The notes beneath the pieces were generated by a model. It worked only from the letters and a program-made list of their open reading frames with translations. It was not told where the DNA came from and made no database searches. The translations under genes were made by a program, and so were the position numbers. From NCBI GenBank assembly GCA_900540275.1, contig UQFO01000008.1:32850-96849 (forward strand): a stretch of 64,000 nt of DNA, given 5' to 3'. Below, in pieces: positions 51,002 through 59,791 of the stretch. How positions within the stretch are numbered: position 1 is the stretch's first letter; each line of letters starts with the position of its first letter. The DNA is from an uncultured Oscillospiraceae bacterium. Its GTDB lineage: Bacteria > Bacillota > Clostridia > Oscillospirales > Acutalibacteraceae.

Positions 51002-53887
51002 ATGGGGCAAGACGCTCTTATAAGGCTGGAAAGCCTGCCGCTATATAAACTGCTTCTGCAAAAAGAGGGGAAAGACCACGCGCCGTCGGAGCTTGTCAAA
51101 AAGGCCGTGGCGGCGGCCGCGCCTCTTTTAGAGACGGTGTATGCGAATATGCCGGAATTCACGCTGCACGACGCGAACCACAGCGCGAATGTCGCAGAGC
51201 TGATGGGCAAAATAATCCCGGAGGATACGCTGAACGAATTGAACGCGGTTGAGCTGACACTTTTGCTTTTGGCCGCCTACCTGCATGACGTCGGGATGAC
51301 CGCCTCGCGTGATGAAATTAAGGCAATCATAGAGGAGCATCCCGATTTTCAGGGCAATTCCGAAGAGGCCAAACAAAAGCTTACCGACTATCTCCGCTGC
51401 AATCACGTGAAAAGGAGCCATAAGATTATAAAAAACTGGTTCGAAAACGGTTTGATTGTACCGCCGGTCAAATGGGGCGGGGAGCTTTTCATAAGGTTTC
51501 TCACCGCAATCTGCGACAGCCACGGCCTGCCGGCAAAAAAACTGAATAATGAAAATGATTTTCCGCGAAACGCGCTTTTTAGCGACGGGCTGCGCGTAAA
51601 TGTACAATATCTTGCACTTGTTCTGCGTATGGCGGACCTAATGGATTTTGACCCCAGCAGAACGCCGGAAACGCTGTACCACTTTGTAAACCCGCAGAAC
51701 CCCAAGAGCATTGAGGAATGGAAAAAACATCTTAGCGTCGTTGGACACGACATTAGGCCAACCCATATTGAATACAGCGCATATTGCAGCTCCCCGCAAA
51801 TCCAGCGCGCGACCCTTGGCTTTCTCCGCGTGATTGAGGAGGAACGTAAGGAAACGCTGGCGCTGTCCAAGCGAATTAACGACGATATCGCCAAAAAGTA
51901 CCGCTTTGATTTTGAAAACTGTGTTAAAACGGAACAGATTAAATCGGACGGCAGCTATATTTATTCTGATTTTAAATTTGCGCTCGATTACAAGCGGGTT
52001 ATGGAGCTTTTAATGGGCGAGCGCCTGTACCGCGACCCAAACGTTGCGCTGCGCGAGCTTTTGCAAAACGCGTTCGACACCATCAAGCACCGCGTTTGTG
52101 CGGAGGAGCAAAACGGCACGGCGGACGCCTACCGCCCCTGCGTCAAGGTCACGATGAAGGACGGCCTTTTAACGGTGGAGGACAACGGCATGGGGATGGA
52201 CGAGTATATCCTCACGCGTTACTTTATCAACATAGGCAACAGCTATTATTCAAGCGCGGACTTCCCTTATGATAAAGAAAAGCTCGACGTCACGAGCGAA
52301 TTCGGCATCGGCATCCTGTCTGTTTTTATGATTGCGCAAAGCGTCACGGTAGAAAGCCTCCGCTTCCCGGAGGATGCGGACGGGTATCTTCCGATTTATG
52401 TCGAAATACCTAAGGCGCAAGACTATTTTATCCAGCGCGGCTCCAAACGGAAAAATTACGGCACAAAAATCACGCTTAAATTGAAGGAAAGCATTGAACT
52501 GACGGAAGACGAGCTGGTTGAAACAATCAAAACGCTTACGCCGTTTCCCACCTTCCCTATCGACATTACGGCGGGCGGGGTGAGCTGCCGCTTTGAAAAG
52601 CCGGAGTATCCTGAATATACTGTACCGCCGTTTCATACCATCGACCTTGACGATGAAAACCTGGAGGGTAAAATTTATATCGGTGGCGTCGTGGAATCAG
52701 AAGTTATTGCACAAAAAGGGTTTAGAATTCTATCCCGAATGTCTCAAATGGATCGTTCTCCCCGTTTAGTTAATTTCGATGTTTATCTAAATATTAAGCG
52801 GGAATATCTGTTGACCTTGACGCCGGACCGGGCAAACGTATTAGATGATGAAAGGCGTCAACAGTTTATCTTGAAAATCGAGAATATCATTCTGACATGG
52901 ATGGAACAGCATTTTACTGAAAAATGGGAACAGCTGGAGCGCGACCGGCAGTGTTATAACCTTTATTTTTCAGAGCTGGCTAATCGCGTTATGCAGAAAA
53001 TTGATGATATGTCCCCGACAAAAACGGAAAGCGCGTTTTTAAAAAAGTGGGTTCCCCTGAATACCTACGATAACAAGGGCTGCCATAGAATTTCTTTTTT
53101 TTATGAGCTCGAAGATATCCCATATAAACTGGTACTGGACGAGAAATTTTGTGGCTGGCATGGTGATTACGGGCAGATTGCCCGGGAATTACAAAAGCGC
53201 TTTGATAAAGAAATTGTCTTGATTGTCGTCTCGGCTTCTGAACATCCTATCCGAGTGGGGGTTATATCGGCGCTTTTGAACAGGGTTGACTGTAAAATTA
53301 TCCTGGGAAACGCGTTTGATATAACATTACGCTCCTTCAATGAAAAACAAAAATTTAAGACCTATCCTTTTGAGGAAGAGCGAGAAATACTTTGTCCGGA
53401 AATCATGCAAAATTCAAATTTAAACCAAATTCTTTTTACAGTCTCTACTGAAAAACGGGGCTTTTATTCTAGTGAACTTATGATATTTTATAATCGAAAC
53501 CACAGATTTTTAACCAGTGTGACTGATATAAATTCAGAGAAAGCACTTGATTTATTTATTAGAACAGAAAATATACTGTGGCCTTCAATTGCATATATAA
53601 AAGATAATGTTATTGATATATATTCCAACGACCAAATGCTGATAAAAGCTTTAAAAGAACAAATGAATTACAACTTGATTCTCTTCGGCATCTTTCAACG
53701 ACGCCCGGAATTTCTCGAAAAAATCATCGGAATTTTTAGAACCTTCTGGAAGGAGTTAAAGCAGGCGGGGCTGGTTCCCAAAAATAAGCGCATGCCAAAG
53801 CTTACGGCTGACGATTTCCCGTGGTTTTGGAACGCGCCGCCGGATGACTGGAAAAAGTATTTTCTGCACGACAGCCAAGGGGAATAA
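51002..53887 (+). CDS. HD domain fused to Hsp90-like (GHKL) ATPase, conflict-system protein
   Basis: 961 residues from the ATG at 51002. Residues 30-290 form an HD hydrolase: HDANH (56-60), LHD at 94-96, DSH (172-174) and Asp212 region. Residues 335-700 form an Hsp90-type GHKL ATPase with N-box RELLQNAFDTI (Glu352, Asn356), G1 DNGMGM (Asp394) and G2 EFGIGI (433-438), then a middle domain containing TPDRANVLDDERR. The last 260 residues are unassigned and clearly more AT-rich. This matches the HD-CE plus HSP90 proteins described as components of prokaryotic conflict systems. It probably senses infection and gates a partner nuclease; that is inference. Confidence 0.85.
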   Translation: MGQDALIRLESLPLYKLLLQKEGKDHAPSELVKKAVAAAAPLLETVYANMPEFTLHDANHSANVAELMGKIIPEDTLNELNAVELTLLLLAAYLHDVGMTASRDEIKAIIEEHPDFQGNSEEAKQKLTDYLRCNHVKRSHKIIKNWFENGLIVPPVKWGGELFIRFLTAICDSHGLPAKKLNNENDFPRNALFSDGLRVNVQYLALVLRMADLMDFDPSRTPETLYHFVNPQNPKSIEEWKKHLSVVGHDIRPTHIEYSAYCSSPQIQRATLGFLRVIEEERKETLALSKRINDDIAKKYRFDFENCVKTEQIKSDGSYIYSDFKFALDYKRVMELLMGERLYRDPNVALRELLQNAFDTIKHRVCAEEQNGTADAYRPCVKVTMKDGLLTVEDNGMGMDEYILTRYFINIGNSYYSSADFPYDKEKLDVTSEFGIGILSVFMIAQSVTVESLRFPEDADGYLPIYVEIPKAQDYFIQRGSKRKNYGTKITLKLKESIELTEDELVETIKTLTPFPTFPIDITAGGVSCRFEKPEYPEYTVPPFHTIDLDDENLEGKIYIGGVVESEVIAQKGFRILSRMSQMDRSPRLVNFDVYLNIKREYLLTLTPDRANVLDDERRQQFILKIENIILTWMEQHFTEKWEQLERDRQCYNLYFSELANRVMQKIDDMSPTKTESAFLKKWVPLNTYDNKGCHRISFFYELEDIPYKLVLDEKFCGWHGDYGQIARELQKRFDKEIVLIVVSASEHPIRVGVISALLNRVDCKIILGNAFDITLRSFNEKQKFKTYPFEEEREILCPEIMQNSNLNQILFTVSTEKRGFYSSELMIFYNRNHRFLTSVTDINSEKALDLFIRTENILWPSIAYIKDNVIDIYSNDQMLIKALKEQMNYNLILFGIFQRRPEFLEKIIGIFRTFWKELKQAGLVPKNKRMPKLTADDFPWFWNAPPDDWKKYFLHDSQGE

Positions 53888-53922
53888 ACAAAAGCCCGCC
53901 GTATGGCGGGCTTGTCTTCTGC

Positions 53923-54105
53923 TCAAATTGTTTTCTTTTTCCCAATCAGGTCGTTCGGCTCCACGCCGAAATATTCGCATATTTTTAAGAACGTTTCCAT
54001 GTCCATATTCCTGCGGCGTGTTTCATACAAGCCATATGCGGACTTGCTCAATCCCAGGGCTTTACTCAAATCGACTTGCGTGATTCCTCTTTTCAGATTC
54101 ACCAT
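53923..54105 (-). CDS. small XRE-family regulator (autoregulated)
   Basis: About 60 residues from the ATG at 54105; a TTG at 54117 is possible and neither has a good ribosome site, so translation may be leaderless or weak. GITQVDLSKALGLSKSAYGLYETRRRNMDMETFLKICEYFGVEPNDLIG is a complete HTH. It is divergent from the DUF6809 gene across a gap with two near-identical palindromes, so it likely represses itself and perhaps its neighbour. Confidence 0.8.
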   Translation of the reverse strand: MVNLKRGITQVDLSKALGLSKSAYGLYETRRRNMDMETFLKICEYFGVEPNDLIGKKKTI

Positions 54106-54117
54106 TTTGCCGCGCAA

Positions 54118-54155
54118 TCATACAATTTGAATGATCCGTCATACAATCTGTATGA
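54118..54155. promoter_or_regulatory. two XRE operator palindromes
   Basis: TCATACAATTTGAATGA (54118-54134, one mismatch) and TCATACAATCTGTATGA (54139-54155, perfect TCATACA-N3-TGTATGA) are centred 21 bases apart, two helical turns, in the divergent gap. Confidence 0.7.
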
Positions 54156-54231
54156 TTGCATTGACATAATAACATACGAATGTTAACCTTCTGTTACAGT
54201 GTAATAACGTATCAATTGGAGGTTAACTATA

Positions 54232-54504
54232 ATGAAATCACTGCTTGAACAGATTTACTTCAGCGAGGTAATTCCGAACACCTCAGCCGTCCCCGACAGC
54301 CCGGAATACAATAGACTGACGGAACGGGTGTTTGAAAGGGAGGAGCATTTTCACGAGATACTGGAGGGCGGCGAACGGGTGGCTTTCCAAAATTATATGG
54401 ACGATATGAGCCAAAGGAACTGCATCAATGAGTACGAAAACTTTGTGAATGGCTTTCGCCTCGGCGTGCGGATTTTGCTGGAGGCGCTGGAACAGGCCAA
54501 GTAG
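54232..54504 (+). CDS. DUF6809 family small protein
   Basis: 90 residues, all-helical, with GGAGG upstream. SLLEQIYFSEVIPNTSAVPDSPEYNRLTERVFEREEHFHEIL and the C-terminal NEYENFVNGFRLGVRILLEAL match the small DUF6809 proteins found with XRE genes in Clostridia mobile elements. Function unknown. It is divergent from the XRE gene and shares its operator region. Confidence 0.75.
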   Translation: MKSLLEQIYFSEVIPNTSAVPDSPEYNRLTERVFEREEHFHEILEGGERVAFQNYMDDMSQRNCINEYENFVNGFRLGVRILLEALEQAK

Positions 54505-54592
54505 CTTTTGTTCCGCGAACGGCCTGGTTCTGTTTTTTTGAAGCCTTCTGCTATTTGCATTTCTTTATAAAACTTTTTATGTAATCTTTTTC

Positions 54593-54627
54593 AAAAGAGG
54601 GGGACCGTTTTGTTGGTTCCCCCCTTT
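54593..54627 (+). terminator. terminator after DUF6809 gene
   Basis: AAAAGAGGGGGACC pairs with GGTTCCCCCCTTTT around an eight-base loop; T-rich tail TTTTGC. Confidence 0.65.
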
Positions 54628-55063
54628 TGCAATCCCTTTTCTGACGGCAGGGAAAACCCCGCCGCAGCTTTCCTCTGTCCCTTTCCAGCCGGGCAGGGGG
54701 CTGCGCCCTTGCAATCCCCGTTTTATGTACGGGGTGTAGAAATGATAGTGCGGGACGCATCACCGCCGCGCCTTCGCGCGGAATCCTTCGTGGGAATGGT
54801 ACCTTGCACGCTTTCAAAAAAGCGGCTTCGTGGGTGTGGTGCTTCATGTGCTTTCTGATGAAGAAACGACGCGATGCGGTATTTTGTGACATTGAGCGTG
54901 TGGTGCTGGTACGCCCTCTGGCCGGCTGGAAAACGGCTTATTAACAATTGCGGAAAAAATATCCTTTTGAAGTTGTGAATCGCGGCGCGGGATGATATAA
55001 TAATAAAATCGGCAGATAACGGCGGGAAACCGCCGTTTCAATAAATCTTTGGAGGAAGAACCC
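54628..55063. other. 436-bp gap with direct repeats and the metG promoter
   Basis: No gene is supported. CTTCGTGGG-N2-TGGT...GCTTTC occurs twice (54786-54816 and 54827-54857) as an imperfect direct repeat. The right part holds the metG promoter and an AACGGCGG/CCGCCGTT hairpin (about 55019-55038) just before the ribosome site. No T-box motif was found. Confidence 0.4.
54973..55001 (+). promoter_or_regulatory. metG promoter
   Basis: TTGTGA (54973-54978), 17-base spacer, TATAAT (54996-55001), about 63 bases before the metG ATG. Confidence 0.65.
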
Positions 55064-57004
55064 ATGTGTAAAAAGAAGTTTTACATCACAACAGCAATCG
55101 CTTATACATCACGTAAGCCCCATATCGGCAACAGCTACGAGATTGTTTTGACCGACGCCATCGCGCGGTACAAGCGAATGCAGGGCTGCGACGTTTTCTT
55201 CCTGACTGGTACGGACGAGCATGGGCAGAAGATAGAGGACTACGCCAGGGAGGCAGGCGTCTCCCCAAAGGAATACGTTGACGGCGTAGCGGGGGAAATC
55301 AGGCGCATCTGCGATTTGCTCAATACCACCTACGACAAATTTATCCGCACGACAGACGATTACCACGAGCGCGCCGTGCAGAAAATATTCAAAAAGCTTT
55401 ACGAGCAGGGCGACATTTACAAAAGCGAGTACGAGGGCATGTACTGTACCCCGTGCGAAAGCTTCTGGACGCCGTCGCAGCTGAAGGACGGCAAATGCCC
55501 CGACTGCGGCAGAGAGGTAAAGGCCGCGAAGGAGGAGGCGTATTTCCTGCGCCTGTCCAAATACCAGGACCGTCTCGAGCGGTTTATCGAGGACAACCCC
55601 GACTATATCTACCCCGAAAGCCGCAAGAAGGAAATGGTCAACAACTTCATCAAGCCCGGCCTGCAGGACCTGTGTGTTTCAAGGACGTCCTTCAAATGGG
55701 GCATCCCGGTCGATTTCGACCCCGGCCACGTCGTTTATGTCTGGATTGACGCGCTGTCAAACTATATCACGGCGCTCGGCTATGACCCGGACGGCTCCGG
55801 AGAGCTTTACAAAAAATACTGGCCGGCCGACGTACACATTATCGGCAAGGACATCCTGCGGTTCCACACCATTTACTGGCCGATTATGCTCATGGCGCTT
55901 GGCGAGCCGCTCCCAAAGCAGGTGTTCGGCCATCCGTGGCTGCTGTTCGGCGCGGATAAAATGAGCAAGTCGCGCGGCAACGTCATTTATGCCGACGATT
56001 TAATAAAGCTGCTGGGTGTGGACGCGGTGCGCTATTACCTGCTTTCCGAGATGCCCTATACCTCGGACGGCTCTATCACGTACGAAACAATCTTTGAGCG
56101 CTTCAATTCCGACCTTGCCAATACGCTGGGCAACCTCGTCAACCGTACGATTGCAATGAGCAACAAATATTTCGGCGGGGAAATCATGCCGCCCGCCTGC
56201 AAGGAGCCGGTGGACGGCGAGCTTTCGGGCCTTGCGCTCCAAACCGTGAAGGACGTCGACGATTTGATTGCGCAGTACCGTATCAGCGACGCGCTCGACA
56301 AAATCATGAACCTTGCGCGCCGCAGCAACAAATATATCGACGAAACCGCGCCCTGGGTGCTCGCTAAGGACGAAAAGGACAAGGCGCGCCTCGGCACCGT
56401 GCTGTATAACCTGCTGGAAAGCATCCGTTTCCTGGCTGTGCTGCTTACCCCGTTTATGCCCGATACGGCAAAGGCAATCCTGGAGCAGATGAACTGCTCC
56501 GTTTCCGGCTATGATTCCTTAAGCGCGTTCGGCGCGCTGAAAACCGGCGAACGGGTCGGCACGGCTGCGCCGCTGTTCTCGCGTATTGACGCGAAGAAGC
56601 TGCTCGACGAAATCGACGCGCAGAAAAAGGCGGAGGAGCAGCAGGCAAAGAAAAACGAACGGCCTAAAATCGAGGGCCTTGCGCAGATTGGCATAGAGGA
56701 TTTTATGAAGGTCGAGCTGCGCGCGGCCAAGGTGACGGCGTGCGAGCCGGTCAAAAAGGCAAAGAAGCTTTTAAAGCTGACGCTTGACGACGGCGAGCGC
56801 GAGCGCACGGTCGCTTCCGGCATAGCAAAGTTCTATGCGCCGGAGGATTTAACCGGGAAAACGGTCGTGCTCGTTGCAAACCTGAAGCCCGCCGTGCTCT
56901 GCGGCGTAGAAAGCGAGGGAATGATTCTCGCTTCCGACTGCGGCGAAGGGGTCAAGGTGCTGTTTTTGGACGATTCCATCCCCGCGGGCAGCAGGATACG
57001 CTGA
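55064..57004 (+). CDS. metG: methionyl-tRNA synthetase
   Basis: 646 residues from the ATG at 55064 (GGAGGAAG). Class-I synthetase: the HIGH-like motif is in KPHIGNSYE, the zinc cysteines in CTPCESFW...CPDCGR, and KMSKSRG is complete. The C-terminal 110 residues are a tRNA-binding OB fold (IGIEDFMKVELRAAKVT), found as a dimerising module in long bacterial MetRS. Charges initiator and elongator Met-tRNAs. Confidence 0.97.
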   Translation: MCKKKFYITTAIAYTSRKPHIGNSYEIVLTDAIARYKRMQGCDVFFLTGTDEHGQKIEDYAREAGVSPKEYVDGVAGEIRRICDLLNTTYDKFIRTTDDYHERAVQKIFKKLYEQGDIYKSEYEGMYCTPCESFWTPSQLKDGKCPDCGREVKAAKEEAYFLRLSKYQDRLERFIEDNPDYIYPESRKKEMVNNFIKPGLQDLCVSRTSFKWGIPVDFDPGHVVYVWIDALSNYITALGYDPDGSGELYKKYWPADVHIIGKDILRFHTIYWPIMLMALGEPLPKQVFGHPWLLFGADKMSKSRGNVIYADDLIKLLGVDAVRYYLLSEMPYTSDGSITYETIFERFNSDLANTLGNLVNRTIAMSNKYFGGEIMPPACKEPVDGELSGLALQTVKDVDDLIAQYRISDALDKIMNLARRSNKYIDETAPWVLAKDEKDKARLGTVLYNLLESIRFLAVLLTPFMPDTAKAILEQMNCSVSGYDSLSAFGALKTGERVGTAAPLFSRIDAKKLLDEIDAQKKAEEQQAKKNERPKIEGLAQIGIEDFMKVELRAAKVTACEPVKKAKKLLKLTLDDGERERTVASGIAKFYAPEDLTGKTVVLVANLKPAVLCGVESEGMILASDCGEGVKVLFLDDSIPAGSRIR

Positions 57005-57127
57005 TTAAAACGGACACAGGGACGGGCGCGGGTTCATGCGGGGATATTTGTCTTAGCGTTACCGCGCATGGCTTTGGCTCCGTCTGCTTTTCCTGTGAAA
57101 AAATAAAAAAAGCTTGGTAAAATGCTG

Positions 57128-57163
57128 AAAAGAGGGAGAAACCATTCGGTTTCTCCCTCTTTT
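57128..57163. terminator. terminator after metG
   Basis: AAAAGAGGGAGAAACC and its perfect 16-base complement surround ATTC, between convergent genes; usable in both directions. Confidence 0.9.
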
Positions 57164-57183
57164 GCTGGGAAATACACATACTG

Positions 57184-57735
57184 TCAAGAAAATGTGTCCG
57201 TCCCGTCCCGCCCTTTCCGGCAGAAAAAAACAATGCAGCCTGAGGCAAGCATACACGGGAAAAGCAGTACGGCGGAAGCGGCGCCCGTACCAACCGGTTT
57301 CCCGCCGCCCTGCGGAGGGTCAGGGACGGCAGGGGTGGAAGGGCGATTTGATGGCTGGGCAGCCGTTTCAGTAAAGGTAACGGTGACGGTCTCTTCTTTT
57401 GTAAAGCCGGGCGTCGTTAGGAGCCCGTCCTTGATTTGCCCCGCCAGCTCCGCCGTTCCAAGCAAAACGCTTGCTGCACGGAAGCCTTCGTCGGGATTAA
57501 ACCGGATGGTAAGCGGCTCGTTTTCCTTTACAACAATTTTTTTGCTGTCCGTCACGGCAAAGGCGCTTTCCGCCCGTTCGACCGAAATACTGCCGCCGCC
57601 CGTTACAAGGAACGTAATCCCGTATTGCTTCGGCACGGCAATGGTCAAATCCGTCGAAAAATCCGCCGCCCGCCCCGCTCCCATAAATAGGACAAGGGAT
57701 ACGGCGCATGCTATGGCAAGAAACGCTCGTTTCAT
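57184..57735 (-). CDS. secreted surface protein with C-terminal membrane anchor
   Basis: 183 residues. Signal peptide 1-23 (ending AGRAADF), a beta-rich domain (about 25-125, containing YGITFLVTGGGSISVE), a Pro/Ser/Thr linker (129-150) and a C-terminal hydrophobic segment followed by CRKGRDG. The KPVGTG before that helix is reminiscent of a sortase signal but not canonical. Third of three consecutive surface genes. Function unknown. Confidence 0.65.
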   Translation of the reverse strand: MKRAFLAIACAVSLVLFMGAGRAADFSTDLTIAVPKQYGITFLVTGGGSISVERAESAFAVTDSKKIVVKENEPLTIRFNPDEGFRAASVLLGTAELAGQIKDGLLTTPGFTKEETVTVTFTETAAQPSNRPSTPAVPDPPQGGGKPVGTGAASAVLLFPCMLASGCIVFFCRKGRDGTDTFS

Positions 57736-57815
57736 GTTAATCTACCCAAAGCGCCGCCGGGCGGCGCCCCTTTCTCTCTTGCTGGACGGGAAGCCCCGCC
57801 GCCTGCGTCAGAGGT

Positions 57816-58361
57816 TTATTTATCCTCCAGAGAGATGCTGTAGTTGATAAAGCCGCTGTAGGTACCCGCTTCCAGCGTTTCAAAGTCCGTTACCTGGATT
57901 CTCCTTGTCAGGGTACCCCAGTTGCTGCCCTCCCAGGAAGCAATTTCGTCCCCAATGTTATAGGTGTGCCTGGCCGCGGAATGGTCGGTTTCATAAACCT
58001 GGTATTCCGCCTCGTTCAGGTTGCGGGAATCCCACAGGGCGAACTTGTTGTTGACCGTCGGATAGCCCGCGCTTTCGATTTTAACAGACACCTTCTTGCC
58101 GTTCGGGACAAACTCCGAATGGTCCTCGAGGTTCATCGAGAAGGTGAGGTCTTGGGCCTCCCTCGATAGGGATACGGTTGCGGGAATCGTCACGGTATAG
58201 GAGGGGACAACCTCTTCCGCCGTCTTTGTGAAGCTTACCTTCTGCTGTACGCTGTCGGACGGGGCGTTTTCGTCCACAACCGCGGCAAAGGACGCGGCTG
58301 TGCTGCCCGCGCAGAGTACGCCTGCAAGCAGCAGGGATGTAAAAATTCTTGCTCTTTTCAT
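57816..58361 (-). CDS. secreted beta-rich protein, unknown function
   Basis: 181 residues with a clear signal peptide (1-27, ending ASFA-AVV). The mature part is rich in beta strands and Thr/Ser, with YTVTIPATVSLSREAQDLTFSMNLED and a C-terminal TYSGFINYSISLE, resembling secreted fibre- or WxL-associated domains of Firmicutes. Middle gene of the surface cluster. Confidence 0.65.
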   Translation of the reverse strand: MKRARIFTSLLLAGVLCAGSTAASFAAVVDENAPSDSVQQKVSFTKTAEEVVPSYTVTIPATVSLSREAQDLTFSMNLEDHSEFVPNGKKVSVKIESAGYPTVNNKFALWDSRNLNEAEYQVYETDHSAARHTYNIGDEIASWEGSNWGTLTRRIQVTDFETLEAGTYSGFINYSISLEDK

Positions 58362-58427
58362 TTGAAATACTCCTTTTTTTCATAACCTTTTGTTTTTCTA
58401 TTTAAACCCTGTTGGGGAAGGGATAGC

Positions 58428-58949
58428 TTATGCGTTTGTAACGGTCAGCGTGGTTTTTGTCTGCGCCCCGTTCATTTGTGTTTTGCCGCCAAGCGAATAG
58501 GTATCGATTTGAACGGTAAGTTCATGCGTGCCGGAGGAAAACGTGCTGCCGGCAGAAAAACCGCGGATAGCCTTTCCGGGCTCTACAAGCCCTGTCTTGT
58601 AGCAGGACGCCCCGTCAATCAGGACGGTAAACGCAAAGTAACAGGGATTGCCCTCTGGATTGAGCAGCGTGAGCGGGATGGAGGATTCACCCGCCTTTAT
58701 GGTAATATCGGGATAACCGGGGATTTTAATGCCCGGCTGGCCGCTTTCCTCTCCGGTATTGTCCGGCACGGCTGTGTTGTAATCGACCGCGCCCTTCTGA
58801 ATTTGCATACCGCCGGCGGCCGGCGCACTTTCGTTGCTTTGAAACGGCTGCCATATAATAATTATAGCGGTAATGATAAGCAGGACCGCGCCCAGAATAG
58901 ACAGGATAAGGACAGCCTGCCGCTTTTTTTCTGTTTTTGTTTCAATCAT
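58428..58949 (-). CDS. membrane-anchored extracellular protein, unknown function
   Basis: 173 residues. An N-terminal membrane segment (about 12-32) with basic residues before it orients the C-terminal part outward. That part has a Pro-rich linker and an immunoglobulin-like beta fold (IPGYPDITIKAGESSIPLTLLNPEGNPCYFAFTVLIDG, ending TKTTLTVTNA). First gene of the surface cluster, which may encode a small appendage or adhesion complex. Confidence 0.65.
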   Translation of the reverse strand: MIETKTEKKRQAVLILSILGAVLLIITAIIIIWQPFQSNESAPAAGGMQIQKGAVDYNTAVPDNTGEESGQPGIKIPGYPDITIKAGESSIPLTLLNPEGNPCYFAFTVLIDGASCYKTGLVEPGKAIRGFSAGSTFSSGTHELTVQIDTYSLGGKTQMNGAQTKTTLTVTNA

Positions 58950-59163
58950 GGCGCACGCCTCCGTCGTTTTCTGTACAACATCATACTCCCCCGAAGGCTT
59001 GCTGTTCTATCATGCTTTGAAAAAATTTCTGTAAAAAATAGGTAAGGGCTTCCGCCACACCTTGGTACAAGCCAGCCGCCGCGATTAAAAAACGAGAACT
59101 CTACGGAGCGTTTGTTGCATTTATCTCATGGTGAAGGTATGATTTGAGAGGGAGGTGAAGAAA

Positions 59164-59751
59164 ATGGACTGCGGCAAAGTCGGCGCGCTGATTCAAAGGC
59201 TGCGCCGCGAAAATGGTATGACGCAAAAGGCCCTTGCGGATGCGCTGCATATCAGTGACAGGACGGTATCGAAATGGGAACGCGGCGCCGGCTGTCCCGA
59301 TGTGTCCCTGCTCGGCGGGCTGTCTGCCGTTTTAAAAGTTGATATGGAAAAAATACTCAAGGGCGATTTGGAACAAAACGCCGTGGATGGGGGAAATATG
59401 AAAAAAATAAAGTTTTATGTCTGCCCGGATTGTGGGAATATTTTATTTTGTACAGGGGAAAATGAAATTTCCTGCTGCGGCAGGAAGCTGGCTCCTTTGG
59501 CGCGGCAGGAGGAGGATTCAGGACACAGCATCCAGGTGGAGGAAATTGAGGATGATTTCTATGTCACATTACAGCATGAAATGAGTAAGCAGCATTACAT
59601 CACTTTTATAGCGTACGCTTCCTATGACAGGGTGCTTTTTATAAAGCTGTATCCCGAACAGGCCGCACAAGCGCGGTTCCCTAAGATGCACGGCGGCGTA
59701 CTGTATGCCTGCTGCAATAAACACGGGCTTATAATAAAGGGAAAGATATAA
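59164..59751 (+). CDS. XRE regulator fused to a desulfoferrodoxin-like superoxide-reductase module
   Basis: 195 residues from the ATG at 59164 (GGGAGGTG, six-base spacing). Residues 8-65 are an HTH. Residues 83-110 form a desulforedoxin-type centre: Cys87-x2-Cys90 and Cys104-Cys105. Residues 120-190 carry centre-II ligands in superoxide-reductase spacing: His121, His138, His144, then Cys184-x2-His187. Both iron sites of desulfoferrodoxin therefore appear complete, attached to a DNA-binding domain. I infer an iron-based redox or superoxide sensor; catalytic detoxification is the alternative. Confidence 0.82.
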   Translation: MDCGKVGALIQRLRRENGMTQKALADALHISDRTVSKWERGAGCPDVSLLGGLSAVLKVDMEKILKGDLEQNAVDGGNMKKIKFYVCPDCGNILFCTGENEISCCGRKLAPLARQEEDSGHSIQVEEIEDDFYVTLQHEMSKQHYITFIAYASYDRVLFIKLYPEQAAQARFPKMHGGVLYACCNKHGLIIKGKI

Positions 59752-59791
59752 AAAGCACAAGGGCAGGTGTTCTACCTGCCCTTGTGCTTTT
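59751..59791. terminator. bidirectional terminator between XRE-desulfoferrodoxin and yjdF
   Basis: AAAAGCACAAGGGCAGGT and its perfect complement around a five-base loop, with T tracts on both sides; it overlaps the 3' end of yjdF. Confidence 0.9.

Noticed and set aside
54551..54892. 113-codon minus-strand frame upstream of metG
   Set aside because: No ribosome site, biased composition, and it spans hairpins and direct repeats.
54628..55063. T-box riboswitch before metG
   Set aside because: The conserved GGTGGNACCGCG-type T-box sequence is absent.
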